Positions 1-7,143 are shown, numbered from the stretch's first letter. The stretch is 29,877 bases of DNA from Bacillota bacterium (GCA_023416655.1 JAEZHK010000087.1:1-29877), one strand, 5' to 3'. Translations and numbers: made by a program. Notes: generated by a model not told the origin, from the sequence alone.

Positions 1-202
1 ATCCTACGGCGCGCCCATCCCATTCGATCACGATCCCCCGCGCGTAGGGGCTGCCGCCGAGGATTTCTTGAAATGTCCTTTCAAAATTCCGCCCGCTCAC
101 GGCGTGGACGGTTGCGCCGGACGCGTAGAGCGCACCGGCCATCTTCAAAAACGCATCCCGGTCGCGGGGTTCAAAATCCCGAAACATCGTTGAATTTTTC
201 AA
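1..202 (-). CDS. GNAT family N-acetyltransferase, 5' part only
   Basis: The minus strand encodes about 67 residues before the gene runs off the left edge. The N-terminus, from FRDFEPRDRDAFLKMAG through YASGATVHAV to ILGGSPYARG, matches the first helices of a GNAT acyl-CoA acetyltransferase subfamily common in Clostridia. The acetyl-CoA loop lies outside the window, so the substrate cannot be guessed. I place the start at a TTG (202-200) because a GGAGAGG ribosome binding site sits eight bases before it. The in-frame ATG at 187 would be about 22 bases away. The gene begins three bases after the stop of the DUF6062 gene, so the two are probably co-transcribed. Family assignment is by recognised sequence pattern and is fairly secure; function beyond acetyl transfer is unknown. 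Confidence 0.75.
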   Translation of the reverse strand, partial: MKNSTMFRDFEPRDRDAFLKMAGALYASGATVHAVSGRNFERTFQEILGGSPYARGIVIEWDGRAVG

Positions 203-205
203 TTG

Positions 206-880
206 TTACGCCTCTCCCCGGAGCTTCTTCATGCACCGCTCGACGCTGTCGCGGCTTTCCCCCCAGGGCTTGTCGGCGTTGCGGTAGTCGTGCTTCTGGG
301 CGAACCAGTCCACCTCGGCGATGAGCCGCTCGAGGTTTTTCATCTCCACCTCGTCCAGCGCCGAGAGGAACTCCTCCAGCGCCTTCCCGGAGAGGATGCC
401 GGGCGCCTCGTCCCGGATCATCTCGTAATGGGGCAGGCAGAAGCCCTTTCCATCTTGAAAGAGCGGCTTGAACTCCTTTTCCTTTTCCCACAGCGCGGCG
501 ACGGTCAGCGCGTAGCGGCGCATGGTGGCCTCCAACCGGTCGCACAGGGCGCAGAGCGCCTTCGGGGCCTCCTCCTTCTTCTGGAACAGGCCGCGCTTCT
601 GGTTGGGCCGCGCCTTCAGGCGCTTTACCGTCTCCTTCAGGTGAGAGGATTCGAGCAGCGCAAGCCCCAGCCGGTTGTTCCGGTCAAAGAGCATCTTCAG
701 GTGCTTTGCGCAGAATCCCTTATCGTTGACCTCCTGCCGGGTGGATACCTCCATCACCGATCCGCCGAGAAAATATTCCGCGTAGGACGCCTCGTTTTCC
801 AGTTTCAGCGCGCACAGCGGGCATTCGCCCCCGGCGCGCATTTTTTCAAGCACCGGGGCCGTGTCGAGATGCTGTCTCAA
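206..880 (-). CDS. DUF6062 family protein
   Basis: A 224-residue soluble protein of a Clostridia family without known function. It contains two similar Cys/His modules: CPLC followed by GFCAKH, and CALC followed by GFCLPH. This spacing suggests two metal (probably zinc) sites made from an internal duplication. The C-terminus has the family-typical WFAQKHDYRN and KPWGESRD motifs. The start is a TTG at 880 preceded by AAGGGAG with eight bases of spacing. An upstream in-frame ATG at 904 is rejected because it lies inside the -10 box of a good promoter (903-931). It is followed after three bases by the GNAT gene. Metal binding is inferred from the cysteine and histidine pattern. Confidence 0.85.
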   Translation of the reverse strand: MRQHLDTAPVLEKMRAGGECPLCALKLENEASYAEYFLGGSVMEVSTRQEVNDKGFCAKHLKMLFDRNNRLGLALLESSHLKETVKRLKARPNQKRGLFQKKEEAPKALCALCDRLEATMRRYALTVAALWEKEKEFKPLFQDGKGFCLPHYEMIRDEAPGILSGKALEEFLSALDEVEMKNLERLIAEVDWFAQKHDYRNADKPWGESRDSVERCMKKLRGEA

Positions 881-902
881 GCCTTCCACTCCCTTTTGAC
901 CC

Positions 903-931
903 ATGATACCAGATTGTCCCGTGCGAGGCAA
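903..931 (-). promoter_or_regulatory. Sigma-A type promoter of the DUF6062-GNAT pair
   Basis: On the minus strand TTGCCT (931-926) and TATCAT (908-903) are separated by exactly 17 bases. Transcription would start near 896, about 16 bases before the TTG start at 880, just upstream of the AAGGGAG ribosome binding site. The -10 matches consensus at five of six positions, the -35 at three of six. Because the -10 box contains the alternative ATG at 904, the promoter also settles the start codon. Confidence 0.6.
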
Positions 932-1054
932 GGGTACCCACGAGGGCAATCGCGTGCGACTTCGCCGTCAGCGATTCCGTGGCGTCCTGCCCGCGCACCC
1001 TCGCGCATACGCTTCAGGGGGAGACATGTCCTTTGGGAAGGGAGCGATCAGTTG

Positions 1055-1843
1055 ATGAAGCGCGTGCGCGTCCGGCGCGACCACCCCTACGCGCCCGCCT
1101 GGGCGCTTGTGATGCTGCTCGTCGCGCTGACGATGTACCTCGTCACCGAGGGCGTTTCGGCGCCGGGGCAGCAAGCGGCGCTCGCGCCGGTGGAGCAGGT
1201 GAGCTGGGACATCCAGCCGCTGTCCATGAGCCTTGTGATCCTGTCCCGTGCGGGGGACGAAGCCACCGCCCGGATCGAGGCCGCGCGGTACGTGGCCCGG
1301 GGCGCGGCGGGGTACGTCCTGCCCAGTTCCGGCGAATACCTGATTGCCGGGGCGGGCTACAACTCCGTCGACGAGGCCGGGCGGGTCATGAACAAGCTGG
1401 GCGAGACGGAAAAGCTCGCCGCCTCCGTCGCGACGCGGGAAGCGCCGGAAATCGCCGTCCGGCTGACCGGCAAGCGCGCGCAGGCCGATGCGCTGATCGG
1501 CGCGGAGCGCGCGCTCCGGGACGGGACGAACGCGCTGGGCGAGGCGGCCTTCCGGCTGGACGCCGGAGAGATCGACCTGAACGGTGCGCGGGAGGCGCTC
1601 CTGTCTGTCCGGGCGGAGGCCAAGAAGGCGCGGGAGGCGCTCGAAAAGGCGTCGGCCGGCGAGCCGAACCAGGCGGCGGAAGAAGTCGCGGCGCTGCTCG
1701 CCGCCTTTGAGGACGCGTCCACCACCATGCTGATGGGCGCGGGCACTTCACCCCTTTTCTTTTCGAGCCAGATGAAGTATAATTACATAGACCTCCGCCT
1801 TCGTCACATCGCTTTTCTGAGCCGGCTGGCGGGGGACGGATAA
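1055..1843 (+). CDS. Membrane-anchored protein with SPOR-like domain
   Basis: A 262-residue protein. A basic N-terminus (MKRVRVRRDH) is followed by one transmembrane helix at about residues 15-30, then an extracellular region. Residues about 50-125 have the pattern of a SPOR-like sporulation/division domain: a strand, a helix rich in alanine, a glycine-bearing strand (YVLPSSGEYLIAGAGYNS), and a second helix (DEAGRVMNKLG). SPOR domains bind denuded glycan strands of peptidoglycan. The rest is an alanine- and glutamate-rich helical region, possibly coiled coil. The ATG at 1055 follows AAGGGAG; the open frame extends far upstream, but that part is antisense to the DUF6062 gene. It heads the plus-strand operon that continues with a DRTGG gene 34 bases on. 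SPOR assignment is moderate; exact role unknown. Confidence 0.7.
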   Translation: MKRVRVRRDHPYAPAWALVMLLVALTMYLVTEGVSAPGQQAALAPVEQVSWDIQPLSMSLVILSRAGDEATARIEAARYVARGAAGYVLPSSGEYLIAGAGYNSVDEAGRVMNKLGETEKLAASVATREAPEIAVRLTGKRAQADALIGAERALRDGTNALGEAAFRLDAGEIDLNGAREALLSVRAEAKKAREALEKASAGEPNQAAEEVAALLAAFEDASTTMLMGAGTSPLFFSSQMKYNYIDLRLRHIAFLSRLAGDG

Positions 1844-1877
1844 CTGCCCGAAAAATTTCCCGAAGAGGATGATGCCC

Positions 1878-2225
1878 ATGAAAGCGGAACAGATCGTCAC
1901 ACTGCTGGACGCCACCGTACTCTCCGGGTCCCTTCCCCAGGATGAAGTCCAGGCCGCCTGCGGCTCGGACATGATGAGTGACGTGCTCGCCTACCCCAAG
2001 GAGCGCATGGTGCTTCTGACGGGGCTGACCAACATGCACGTCGTGCGCACCTGCGAAATGCTGGACGTGATGATGATCGTCTTCGTCCGCGGCAAGCTCC
2101 CGCCCCAGGAGGTGCTGGAGATGGCCGACGACCTTGGTATCGCCGTGATCGGCACGCCGCACACACTGTATGAATCCTGCGGAAGGCTGTTCGCAAGCGG
2201 CCTGCCCAGCGGGGTAAGGGGATAG
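1878..2225 (+). CDS. DRTGG domain protein (first copy)
   Basis: A 115-residue single-domain protein of the DRTGG family (named after a motif in phosphotransacetylase and CBS-associated proteins). Family features are the opening KAEQIVTLLDATVLSG, the central hydrophobic strand VLLTGLTNMHVV, and the closing GIAVIGTPHTLYESC. DRTGG domains are thought to bind a small ligand or act in regulation; the ligand is unknown. I choose the ATG at 1878 because GAAGAGG lies nine bases upstream; two earlier in-frame ATGs (1869, 1872) overlap that site. The next gene starts six bases after the stop. A second, diverged DRTGG gene lies at 4028, on the other side of the hydrogenase-like gene. This pairing is a known conserved arrangement in Clostridia. 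Confidence 0.85.
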   Translation: MKAEQIVTLLDATVLSGSLPQDEVQAACGSDMMSDVLAYPKERMVLLTGLTNMHVVRTCEMLDVMMIVFVRGKLPPQEVLEMADDLGIAVIGTPHTLYESCGRLFASGLPSGVRG

Positions 2226-2231
2226 TTTCTG

Positions 2232-2663
2232 ATGCAGAACGGAAGCGTCGCGCTCCGGGAGATCTATCCCGTGCGCGCCGGGGACTTCGCAACCGCCGGC
2301 GAAGCCTCAAGAAAGATCAAGGGAATCCTGAAAAAGCTGGGGGTTGACTCGGGCATCGTGCGCCGGGTGTCGATCGCCGCCTATGAGGTGGAGCTGAACC
2401 TGGTGATCCATTCGCAAGGGGGCGAGATGGAACTCATCGTCCAGCCGGAATACCTGGCCCTCAACATCCGGGACGAGGGGCCGGGCATCCCGGACATCGA
2501 CCTTGCGATGCAGGAGGGCTTTTCCACCGCCTCCGACGACGTGCGCATGATGGGCTTCGGCGCCGGCATGGGCCTGCCCAACATGAGGCGCAACGCCACC
2601 GCCTTTTCCATCCGCTCCGAAGTCGGTGTGGGGACGACCATCGAGATGGGGTTTAAGCTATGA
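2232..2663 (+). CDS. HATPase domain protein, RsbW/SpoIIAB-like
   Basis: A 143-residue GHKL-fold ATP-binding protein resembling anti-sigma serine kinases. The N box is visible as E52-x3-N56 (YEVELNLVIH). The G1 box is DEGPGIPD at residues 81-88, and the G2 region GFGAGMGLPNMRR at 108-120 is the ATP lid. Length fits a stand-alone RsbW-type domain rather than a sensor kinase, and there is no receiver or phospho-acceptor histidine domain. Its stop codon overlaps the start of the hydrogenase-like gene (ATGA at 2660-2663), so the two proteins are probably made in fixed ratio. No sigma factor or anti-anti-sigma factor is adjacent in this operon, so it may phosphorylate or sequester something else. 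Fold confident; partner unknown. Confidence 0.88.
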   Translation: MQNGSVALREIYPVRAGDFATAGEASRKIKGILKKLGVDSGIVRRVSIAAYEVELNLVIHSQGGEMELIVQPEYLALNIRDEGPGIPDIDLAMQEGFSTASDDVRMMGFGAGMGLPNMRRNATAFSIRSEVGVGTTIEMGFKL

Positions 2664-3976
2664 CAAACTACATGCACTCCGTGACGCTGGACAAGTCCAA
2701 GTGCGTCGGCTGCACCAACTGCCTCAAGCAATGCCCTACGGAGGCCATACGCGTGCACGGCGGACGAGCCCACATCATCGAGGAGCGTTGCATCGACTGC
2801 GGCGAGTGCATCCGCCAGTGCCTGCACCACGCCAAGGTGCCCACCACCGACCCGCTGGCCGCCATCAACCGCTTCCCCTACAAGATCGCGCTGCCCGCGC
2901 CGGCGCTGTACGGACAGTTCAAAAAGCTGCCCAGCCTGTCCGCCGTGGCACGGGGCCTTCGCATGATGGGCTTTGACGAGGTGTACGACGTCGCCCGCGG
3001 CGCGGACATCGTGTCCATGGCGGTGCAGGAGCGGCTCAAGGACCCAAACTGCCCGCGCCCGCTGATCTCCTCCAGCTGTCCGGCGGTGGTGCGCCTGATC
3101 CAGATCCGGTTCCCGGAGCTGATCGACAACATCGTGGACGTGCGGTCGCCCATGGAGATGGCGGCTGTTTCTGCGCGCCGCGAATTCTGCGAAAAGAACC
3201 ATGTTAGCCCCTCCGAGGTGGGCTGCTTTTTCATCTCCCCCTGCGCCGCCAAGATGACCGCCATACGCCGCCCGCTGGGCCATAAAGAGAGCGCCATCGA
3301 CGGCGTCATCTCCATTATGGAGCTGTTCGGCCTCCTGTCCACCAACATCCGCAAGGCCCAGACTGTAGAAAACGAAAAGGACGAGGCCTTCCGCGCCACG
3401 GGCCTTGGCCTCGGCTGGGCCAAGGCCGGCGGCGAGGCGCTGGCCGCGGGCATCGAAAACGCGCTGGCGGTGGACGGCATCGACCAGGTGGCCAAGGTCC
3501 TGGAGGAAATCGAAAACAACCGCCTGCCGGAGCTCACGTTCTTCGAGGGCCTCTCCTGCGTGGGCGGCTGCGTCGGCGGTCCCCTGACGCTTGAAAACGG
3601 CTTCATCTCCCGAAACCGCATCCGGGACCTGGTGCGCCGCCTGCCCGCCAAGAAGCCGGACGAGAACATCGCCCGCCAGGAGTATGAATCGCTCAAGGGC
3701 GATCTGTACTTTGACGATGAGATCAAGCCCATCAAGGCCATGCAGCTGGACCAGGATCTTGAGAAGGCGCTCTCCATGATGGACAGGATCGAGGAGATCC
3801 GCCAGAGGCTTCCGGGCCTCGACTGCGGTTCCTGCGGCTCGCCCACCTGCCAGGCGCTGGCGGAGGACATCGTCTTCGGCTTCGCCCACGAGACGGACTG
3901 CCTGTTCGTTTTGAAGGAGCGCGTTCGCGAAATGGCCAAGCAGATGGTGTCGCTTTCGGAAAATACCAGATTGTAA
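2660..3976 (+). CDS. [FeFe]-hydrogenase-like iron-sulfur protein (sensory type)
   Basis: A 438-residue protein. An N-terminal ferredoxin domain carries two 4Fe-4S motifs (C15, C18, C21, C25 and C44, C47, C50, C54). A hydrogenase large-subunit C-terminal domain and a Fe-S domain of the PF04060 type (C389, C392, C397, C414) follow. The four cysteines that hold the H-cluster are all present: C140 in SSSCPAV, C195 in SPCAAK, and C300 and C304 in LSCVGGCVGG. The residue matching the proton-transfer cysteine of catalytic enzymes (first Cys of TSCCP) is serine 139. The motif MPCxxKxxE has lost its Met and Glu. It therefore probably binds an H-cluster-like cofactor but is a poor hydrogen producer, fitting a redox or hydrogen sensor. 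No PAS domain. It overlaps the HATPase gene by four bases. Confidence 0.9.
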   Translation: MTNYMHSVTLDKSKCVGCTNCLKQCPTEAIRVHGGRAHIIEERCIDCGECIRQCLHHAKVPTTDPLAAINRFPYKIALPAPALYGQFKKLPSLSAVARGLRMMGFDEVYDVARGADIVSMAVQERLKDPNCPRPLISSSCPAVVRLIQIRFPELIDNIVDVRSPMEMAAVSARREFCEKNHVSPSEVGCFFISPCAAKMTAIRRPLGHKESAIDGVISIMELFGLLSTNIRKAQTVENEKDEAFRATGLGLGWAKAGGEALAAGIENALAVDGIDQVAKVLEEIENNRLPELTFFEGLSCVGGCVGGPLTLENGFISRNRIRDLVRRLPAKKPDENIARQEYESLKGDLYFDDEIKPIKAMQLDQDLEKALSMMDRIEEIRQRLPGLDCGSCGSPTCQALAEDIVFGFAHETDCLFVLKERVREMAKQMVSLSENTRL

Positions 3977-4027
3977 GCAGGCAACGGAACGCTAAACTTC
4001 TTTCCGTTGCGAAAACAGGAGGATTCT

Positions 4028-4369
4028 ATGGACATTCAGGGCCTGATCAACCTGACAAACGCGAAGCTCCTCACCCCGAGCGCCGATTTGACCCGCGAAG
4101 TCCAGTGCGGGTACAGCTGCGACCTGCTGAGCTGGGTCATGGCCCACGGCAAGAACGGCATGGCCTGGATCACCGTGCAGACCCACATGAACGTGGTGGC
4201 CGTGGCCACGCTGATGGAGATGGCGCTCGTCCTGGTGCCGGAGAACATCCAGGTGGCTGAGGACGTGCTCGCCCGCGCGGAGAGCGAAGGCATCGCCATC
4301 CTGTCCAGCGAAAAAACCGCCTACGAGCTTTGCGGGCTGATGTACGGGGCCGGGATCACCAAAAGCTGA
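4028..4369 (+). CDS. DRTGG domain protein (second copy)
   Basis: A 113-residue DRTGG-family protein. It is diverged from the first copy but has the same layout: IQGLINLTNAKLLTPS, a middle segment with WITVQTHMNVVAVATLMEM, and an ending GIAILSSEKTAYELCGLMYGAG. It has a distinctive cysteine pair in VQCGYSCDLLSWVMAH, absent from the first copy. The ATG at 4028 has a perfect GGAGG site seven bases upstream, and the in-frame ATG at 4007 has none. It sits 51 bases behind the hydrogenase-like gene. The two DRTGG proteins flanking the HATPase/hydrogenase pair may form a hetero-oligomeric regulator, which is inference from gene order only. Immediately after the stop codon begins a block of palindromic repeats. 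Confidence 0.85.
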   Translation: MDIQGLINLTNAKLLTPSADLTREVQCGYSCDLLSWVMAHGKNGMAWITVQTHMNVVAVATLMEMALVLVPENIQVAEDVLARAESEGIAILSSEKTAYELCGLMYGAGITKS

Positions 4370-4370
4370 C

Positions 4371-4570
4371 GGACGCGTGGATTGAAACGCGGCGCGGGCG
4401 GATTGCCACCCGCCCCTACGGGTCGCGCCCCATGCGAGCGTACGGATTGAAACGCGGTGTAGGGGACGATGGCAATCGCCCCGTGCGGTGCGTGGATTGA
4501 AATATGTGTCGTAGGGGACGATGGCAATCGTCCCGTTCATCGCGCCCCGTGCGAGCGTAGGGCGCGACCG
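4371..4570. repeat. Block of palindromic and type I-C CRISPR-like repeats
   Basis: This 200-bp stretch between two operon genes is built from two interleaved repeats. One ends in GGATTGAAAC/T, the 3' end of type I-C CRISPR repeats, with copies ending at 4388, 4453 and 4503. The copy at 4422-4453 is exactly 32 bases and begins GTCGCGCCCC like type I-C repeats. A fourth copy without the tail begins at 4540. The first two ends are 65 bases apart (32 plus a 33-base gap), the next two only 50. The other repeat is a palindrome with core GGGACGAT-GGCA-ATCGTCCC at 4459-4481 and 4511-4535, with a related inverted copy at 4395-4419. No cas gene lies in the window. It may be a decayed mini-array or a REP-like element family with a similar tail. 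Confidence 0.65.
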
Positions 4571-4603
4571 GTGGGTGAACACGCAAGCAAAGGAGGGCCA
4601 GCC

Positions 4604-4981
4604 GTGATCGATTTTCAGAACGCATCCTTTGTCAAACTGAGGCCCGTTTCGCCGGCCGAGTTTTCCGAGTGGGTCAAGCCGCTGTGCATCGAGGGGGAGA
4701 CCATCCTCGGAGCCTTCCGGGGCATCCGGGACGGCGTCGTTTTCACCGACAAGCGCATCTTCTCCATCAGCGTGCAGGGCTTAACCGGCAAGAAAAAGGA
4801 CCTCACCTCGCTCCCCTACAGCAAGATCCAGGCGTTCTCGGTGGAGACAGCGGGTGTCTTGGACTTGGATAGCGAGCTGGAATTGTGGTTCTCCGGAATG
4901 GGCAAGGTCCGGTTTGAGTTCGTCAGTTCCGCGGACGTGGCCGCGATTTGCCGCACCATCAGCGGCTTTGTGCTGAAGTAA
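4604..4981 (+). CDS. PH domain-containing protein (bacterial bPH_1 type)
   Basis: A 125-residue protein made of one bacterial pleckstrin-homology-like domain. The family signature is clear: VVFTDKRIFSI, VQGLTGKKKDLTSLPYSKI, FSVETAGVLDLDSELELWFSG, then a closing helix (SSADVAAICRTISGFVL). There is no transmembrane segment, so it is cytosolic. These domains often form ring oligomers, but their ligands in Firmicutes are unknown. The start is GTG at 4604, six bases after AAAGGAGGG. The longer frame upstream would translate the repeat block and is rejected. It is in the operon orientation, 51 bases ahead of the PHP gene, and may be transcribed through the repeats or from a promoter inside them. 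Confidence 0.85.
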   Translation: MIDFQNASFVKLRPVSPAEFSEWVKPLCIEGETILGAFRGIRDGVVFTDKRIFSISVQGLTGKKKDLTSLPYSKIQAFSVETAGVLDLDSELELWFSGMGKVRFEFVSSADVAAICRTISGFVLK

Positions 4982-5032
4982 GCGCCGACAATAACCGGCC
5001 AGGGATTAACCGCCCGCGCGGAGGGAGGCCCC

Positions 5033-5734
5033 ATGCGCGCCTACTGTGACCTGCACATGCACTCCTGCCTTTCGCCCTGCGGCGACGAGGCGATGACCCC
5101 CGGCAACATCGCGGGGATGGCGCGGCTGAAGGGGCTTGATTTGATCGCCGTCACCGACCACAACACCGCGCGGCAGCTTCCGGCGGTGGAGGCGGCCTGC
5201 CGGGCGATGGGCGTAGGTCTGCTGCCGGGCCTCGAACTCAACACCCGGGAGGAAGTGCACCTCTTGGCCTACTTCCGGAGCGTTTCGGACGCGGTTGCCT
5301 TTTCGGATCACATCTACGACCTGCTCCCCGACATCCCCAACATGCCGGACTTCTTTGGGCGGCAGGTGGTCATGGACGCGGAGGACAGGGAGGCGGGCGT
5401 GGAGCCGAGGCTGCTCATCTCCGCGCTGGACATGGATTTGGAATCCCTCACCCGCGAGATTCGCGCGTTTCGCGGCCTGCCCGTGCCCGCCCACATCAAC
5501 CGCGGCTCAAACGGCCTTGTGAACGCGCTGGGCTTCCTGCCGCCGGGCAGCGACTTCGCCGCGCTGGAGGTTTCTCCCGAACTCCCCTGCCCCGGCGACT
5601 ATTTCGGCTGGAAAATCCTGCACACCTCCGACGCCCATCGCCTGGGCGACATCTTTGAGCGCGTCTTTTCGCTCGATCTTCCCGAGCCCACCGCAGACGG
5701 GTTCTTCGCGGTCTTCGACAGCCCTTCGCAATGA
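5033..5734 (+). CDS. PHP domain metal-dependent phosphoesterase
   Basis: A 233-residue single PHP domain. Metal-binding motifs are visible: DLHMHSCLSPCGDE (HxH, residues 8-10), VTDHNT (about 41-46), the glutamate in LLPGLELN (about 68), PAHINRGS (about 152) and the terminal HTSDAHRLGD (about 199-208). All expected ligands are present, so an active trinuclear phosphoesterase is likely. The substrate is unknown; relatives range from histidinol phosphatase to nucleoside phosphate hydrolases. PHP proteins of this subtype repeatedly accompany the DRTGG-HATPase-hydrogenase cluster in Clostridia. The ATG at 5033 follows GAGGGAGG. It is the last gene of the plus-strand operon and is followed by a terminator at 5758. 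Confidence 0.85.
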   Translation: MRAYCDLHMHSCLSPCGDEAMTPGNIAGMARLKGLDLIAVTDHNTARQLPAVEAACRAMGVGLLPGLELNTREEVHLLAYFRSVSDAVAFSDHIYDLLPDIPNMPDFFGRQVVMDAEDREAGVEPRLLISALDMDLESLTREIRAFRGLPVPAHINRGSNGLVNALGFLPPGSDFAALEVSPELPCPGDYFGWKILHTSDAHRLGDIFERVFSLDLPEPTADGFFAVFDSPSQ

Positions 5735-5757
5735 CCCCTTTTCAAGCGCAATACAGC

Positions 5758-5795
5758 GGCCGTCTCATAGAATCTTCTATGAAACGGCCTTATTT
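5758..5795 (+). terminator. Intrinsic terminator after the PHP gene
   Basis: A 15-bp stem (arms 5758-5772 and 5775-5789, one C-A mismatch) with a two-base loop lies 23 bases after the PHP stop codon. It is followed by TTATTTCT. It ends the plus-strand operon before the convergent zinc-ribbon gene. Confidence 0.8.
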
Positions 5796-5846
5796 CTGCG
5801 CCTGAATGTCCGGCTTTGTCCGGTCTGAAACCTGCATTTTCAACCC

Positions 5847-5906
5847 TTGTGCGGGGTCAAGGGGCTCAGCCCCCTTGCGGGAGGTCCGGAGGGCGGAGCC
5901 CTCCGG
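5847..5906. repeat. Dispersed palindromic repeat, copy 1 (inside a gene end)
   Basis: Two adjacent hairpins: an AAGGGGCT/AGCCCC-type palindrome at about 5859-5876 and a perfect 9-bp stem CCGGAGGGC-GGA-GCCCTCCGG at 5886-5906, joined by GCGGGAGGT. Related copies occur at about 11961-11991 and 14341-14361. Unlike the others this copy overlaps a coding region and supplies the last residues of the minus-strand zinc-ribbon protein. Confidence 0.7.
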
Positions 5907-7143
5907 CGTTCCCCCCGGCGTCCTCTCCCCGCCTCTGCCCGCAGTAGGGACAGCATACCCAGGCGTCCTCCTGCACGCGGCCGCATCCTGCGCAGCGGGC
6001 GCGCAGCGGAGCGGCGCACATCGGGCAGACCATGTAGCTGCGCTTGACGAGCGCGCCGCAGGCGGGACAGCGCGCGTCGCCAGGCCGTACGATAAGGTAT
6101 ACCACCAGCGCCACTACGTTGCCCATCAGCACCAGAATGCCCCACAGCGCGGGCTTGAAGTCCCGCCTGCGGGCGTCCCGGAGCACCCAGAACGCCATCA
6201 TGAGGATCAGCGCCGCCAGACCGAACAGCCAGAATGGGGCCAGCTCGCCCGCATTCTGCCAGCGCATCATCATCGCGTCGTATGCGGCGTTGGTCGCGCC
6301 GTTATTCTCGTACAACGCCAGCGCGATGAGGCCGCTGTCCGATCGGATCATCTGCCCGTACCACCCGCCCGCCTGCCGCAGCTGCTCCCGCTCCCATTCG
6401 CAGTAGCGCTTCACGGCGTCCACGTCCGCCTGCGTCGCGCCGCCGGCCAGCGCGGTCAGCACGTCGTACCGCTCCATCCACGGCTCGCGCCGGACACCGG
6501 CCGCGGGCGCTTCGGACCCGTCCATCCCGGCGCTCTCCGGCCAGCCGCTGTCCGCCGAAAAACCGAATTCCGAGCCGAAGGAATTCAGCCCGTCCTCCAG
6601 GTATTCGGCGTAGGCCTGATACAGGTACGGATTCAGAGGGGGGAACAGCGCGGCGTAGGCGGGGTCGTTCCGACCGACGTTCGTGAGTTCCTCCTCCAGA
6701 TTGTACGGGTTCCGGGCCATCGTGAGGCGGCGGACGATCTGGCCGTTCCCGTCCAGGATCAGCGCCAGCGCGCCGTCCCCGTAGCTCCACGCATCCCACC
6801 GGCCGCGGAAATAGGGCGAGACCAGCAGCCGGAGCGCCTTGGCGCCGTCCAGCAGGTTGCCGTTCAAAGCGTGAATCACGGTCCCCTTCCCATCCATCAG
6901 GATCAGATTGGCGCTGTCGCTGCCAAGCCATGAGGCGGCTTCCTGCAAAACCGACGCCTGAGCGGCCTCCGCGCCGCCAAAGTCCAGAACATCCTGGAGG
7001 TCGCGCAGGTGCGTCGCCACCTCGTCGCTCCGGGTCATCGCGGTTCCCGACCGAAAAACCCACAGCCCCGCGCCCCCCGCCGCCAGCATCGCCGCCAGCA
7101 GGATGCAGGCCAGCTTCAACGCGTCCTTCTTAGGCTTTTTCAT
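5866..7143 (-). CDS. Membrane protein with PLDc_N-like segment and C-terminal double zinc ribbon
   Basis: A 425-residue protein. An N-terminal transmembrane helix (about 10-30) is followed by a roughly 265-residue extracytoplasmic region without a recognised fold. Two helices follow (about 298-320 and 333-357) in a PLDc_N-like arrangement (WVLRDARRR, then PALWGILVLMGNVVALVVYL). A cytosolic double zinc ribbon ends it: CPAC, CPMC, CAGC, CPYC over about 362-405. The last residues (GGLRPPDLPQGG) are encoded by a dispersed palindromic repeat, so the original C-terminus was probably replaced by repeat insertion. The ATG at 7143 follows GGGAGCGGG. Its start overlaps the upstream gene by 14 bases, so it belongs to the ECF sigma operon and may sense or transmit an envelope signal. 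That role is inferred from position only. Confidence 0.75.
   Translation of the reverse strand: MKKPKKDALKLACILLAAMLAAGGAGLWVFRSGTAMTRSDEVATHLRDLQDVLDFGGAEAAQASVLQEAASWLGSDSANLILMDGKGTVIHALNGNLLDGAKALRLLVSPYFRGRWDAWSYGDGALALILDGNGQIVRRLTMARNPYNLEEELTNVGRNDPAYAALFPPLNPYLYQAYAEYLEDGLNSFGSEFGFSADSGWPESAGMDGSEAPAAGVRREPWMERYDVLTALAGGATQADVDAVKRYCEWEREQLRQAGGWYGQMIRSDSGLIALALYENNGATNAAYDAMMMRWQNAGELAPFWLFGLAALILMMAFWVLRDARRRDFKPALWGILVLMGNVVALVVYLIVRPGDARCPACGALVKRSYMVCPMCAAPLRARCAGCGRVQEDAWVCCPYCGQRRGEDAGGNAGGLRPPDLPQGG

Noticed and set aside
203..1054. Plus-strand open frame upstream of and continuous with the SPOR-like gene
   Set aside because: It is antisense to the well-supported DUF6062 gene; the protein has no family pattern there, and a good ribosome binding site and ATG exist at 1055.
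2381..3889. 502-residue minus-strand open frame
   Set aside because: Antisense of the HATPase and hydrogenase-like genes, His/Asp/Val-rich shadow translation typical of high-GC DNA, no ribosome binding site or family match.
2660..3976. Catalytic, hydrogen-evolving hydrogenase
   Set aside because: Proton-transfer cysteine replaced by serine and the MPCxxKxxE Met and Glu lost; a sensory or other role fits better.
4371..4570. Functional CRISPR array
   Set aside because: Repeats are degenerate and unevenly spaced, the intervening sequences repeat each other, and no cas gene is in the window.
5806..6933. 375-residue plus-strand open frame
   Set aside because: Antisense of the zinc-ribbon membrane protein; His- and Arg-rich, no domain.
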